Positions 4,993 to 5,007 of a DNA stretch of 5,007 nt are shown here, one piece after another. Numbering within the stretch: position 1 is the first letter of the stretch; each line of letters begins with the position of its first letter. Made by a program: the position numbers and the translations under genes. The notes under the pieces are model-generated. The model was not told the origin of the DNA, did not search any database, and saw only the letters and a program-made list of their open reading frames with translations. This DNA is from CAYQPF01 sp964419225 (GTDB lineage Bacteria > Cloacimonadota > Cloacimonadia > Cloacimonadales > CAYQPF01): the NCBI GenBank assembly GCA_964419225.1, contig CAYQPF010000250.1:1-5007 (forward strand), in the 5' to 3' direction.

Positions 4993-5007
4993 CTTAATTC
5001 GCAAAAA

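Overview
The window looks like an accessory stretch of a low-GC Gram-positive (Firmicutes, probably Clostridia) chromosome. This rests on AT-rich coding sequence, consensus TTGACA/TATAAT promoters, a strong AAAGGAGG ribosome binding site, a lipobox lipoprotein and a tRNA gene with an encoded CCA end. I cannot name the species.

Left part (1-1334): on the minus strand lies the C-terminal remnant of an AlbA_2-type (Schlafen-like) ATP-binding regulator, broken by a frameshift in an A6 run. A small lipoprotein gene is directly upstream of it. The lipoprotein has a long leader and a promoter with a 20-bp spacer and twin 14-bp palindromes. Middle (1335-2704): an intact minus-strand AlbA_2/HATPase_c_4/winged-helix ATP-binding protein, whose promoter is bracketed by an 11-bp inverted repeat. 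Right part (2783-4306): a plus-strand DUF4143-type P-loop ATPase with its own consensus promoter. It appears as two ORFs only because of an unclosed 10-N assembly gap with duplicated flanks; collapsing the duplication restores a 402-aa protein.

The least ordinary feature is a family of 75-77 bp hairpin units. Each begins CTCCACC(AC), carries a terminator-like hairpin and ends (GTG)GTGGAG or a decayed form. Four units lie head to tail (4375-4688) and the last merges into the 3' end of a minus-strand tRNA-Ala(CGC). A fifth unit lies at 2796-2872, so the ATPase gene sits between unit copies. The junction boxes on either side of the ATPase gene have central 6-bp spacers that are exact reverse complements. 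The arrangement resembles a repeat array or recombination hotspot grown from a tRNA 3' end, with a gene captured inside it; mobility is inference.

The last 250 bases hold the tRNA promoter and a nested inverted-repeat sequence resembling the REP-like elements of REP-associated transposases. No functional pathway clearly links the genes: this is a patchwork of independently acquired or decaying accessory genes beside a tRNA gene.
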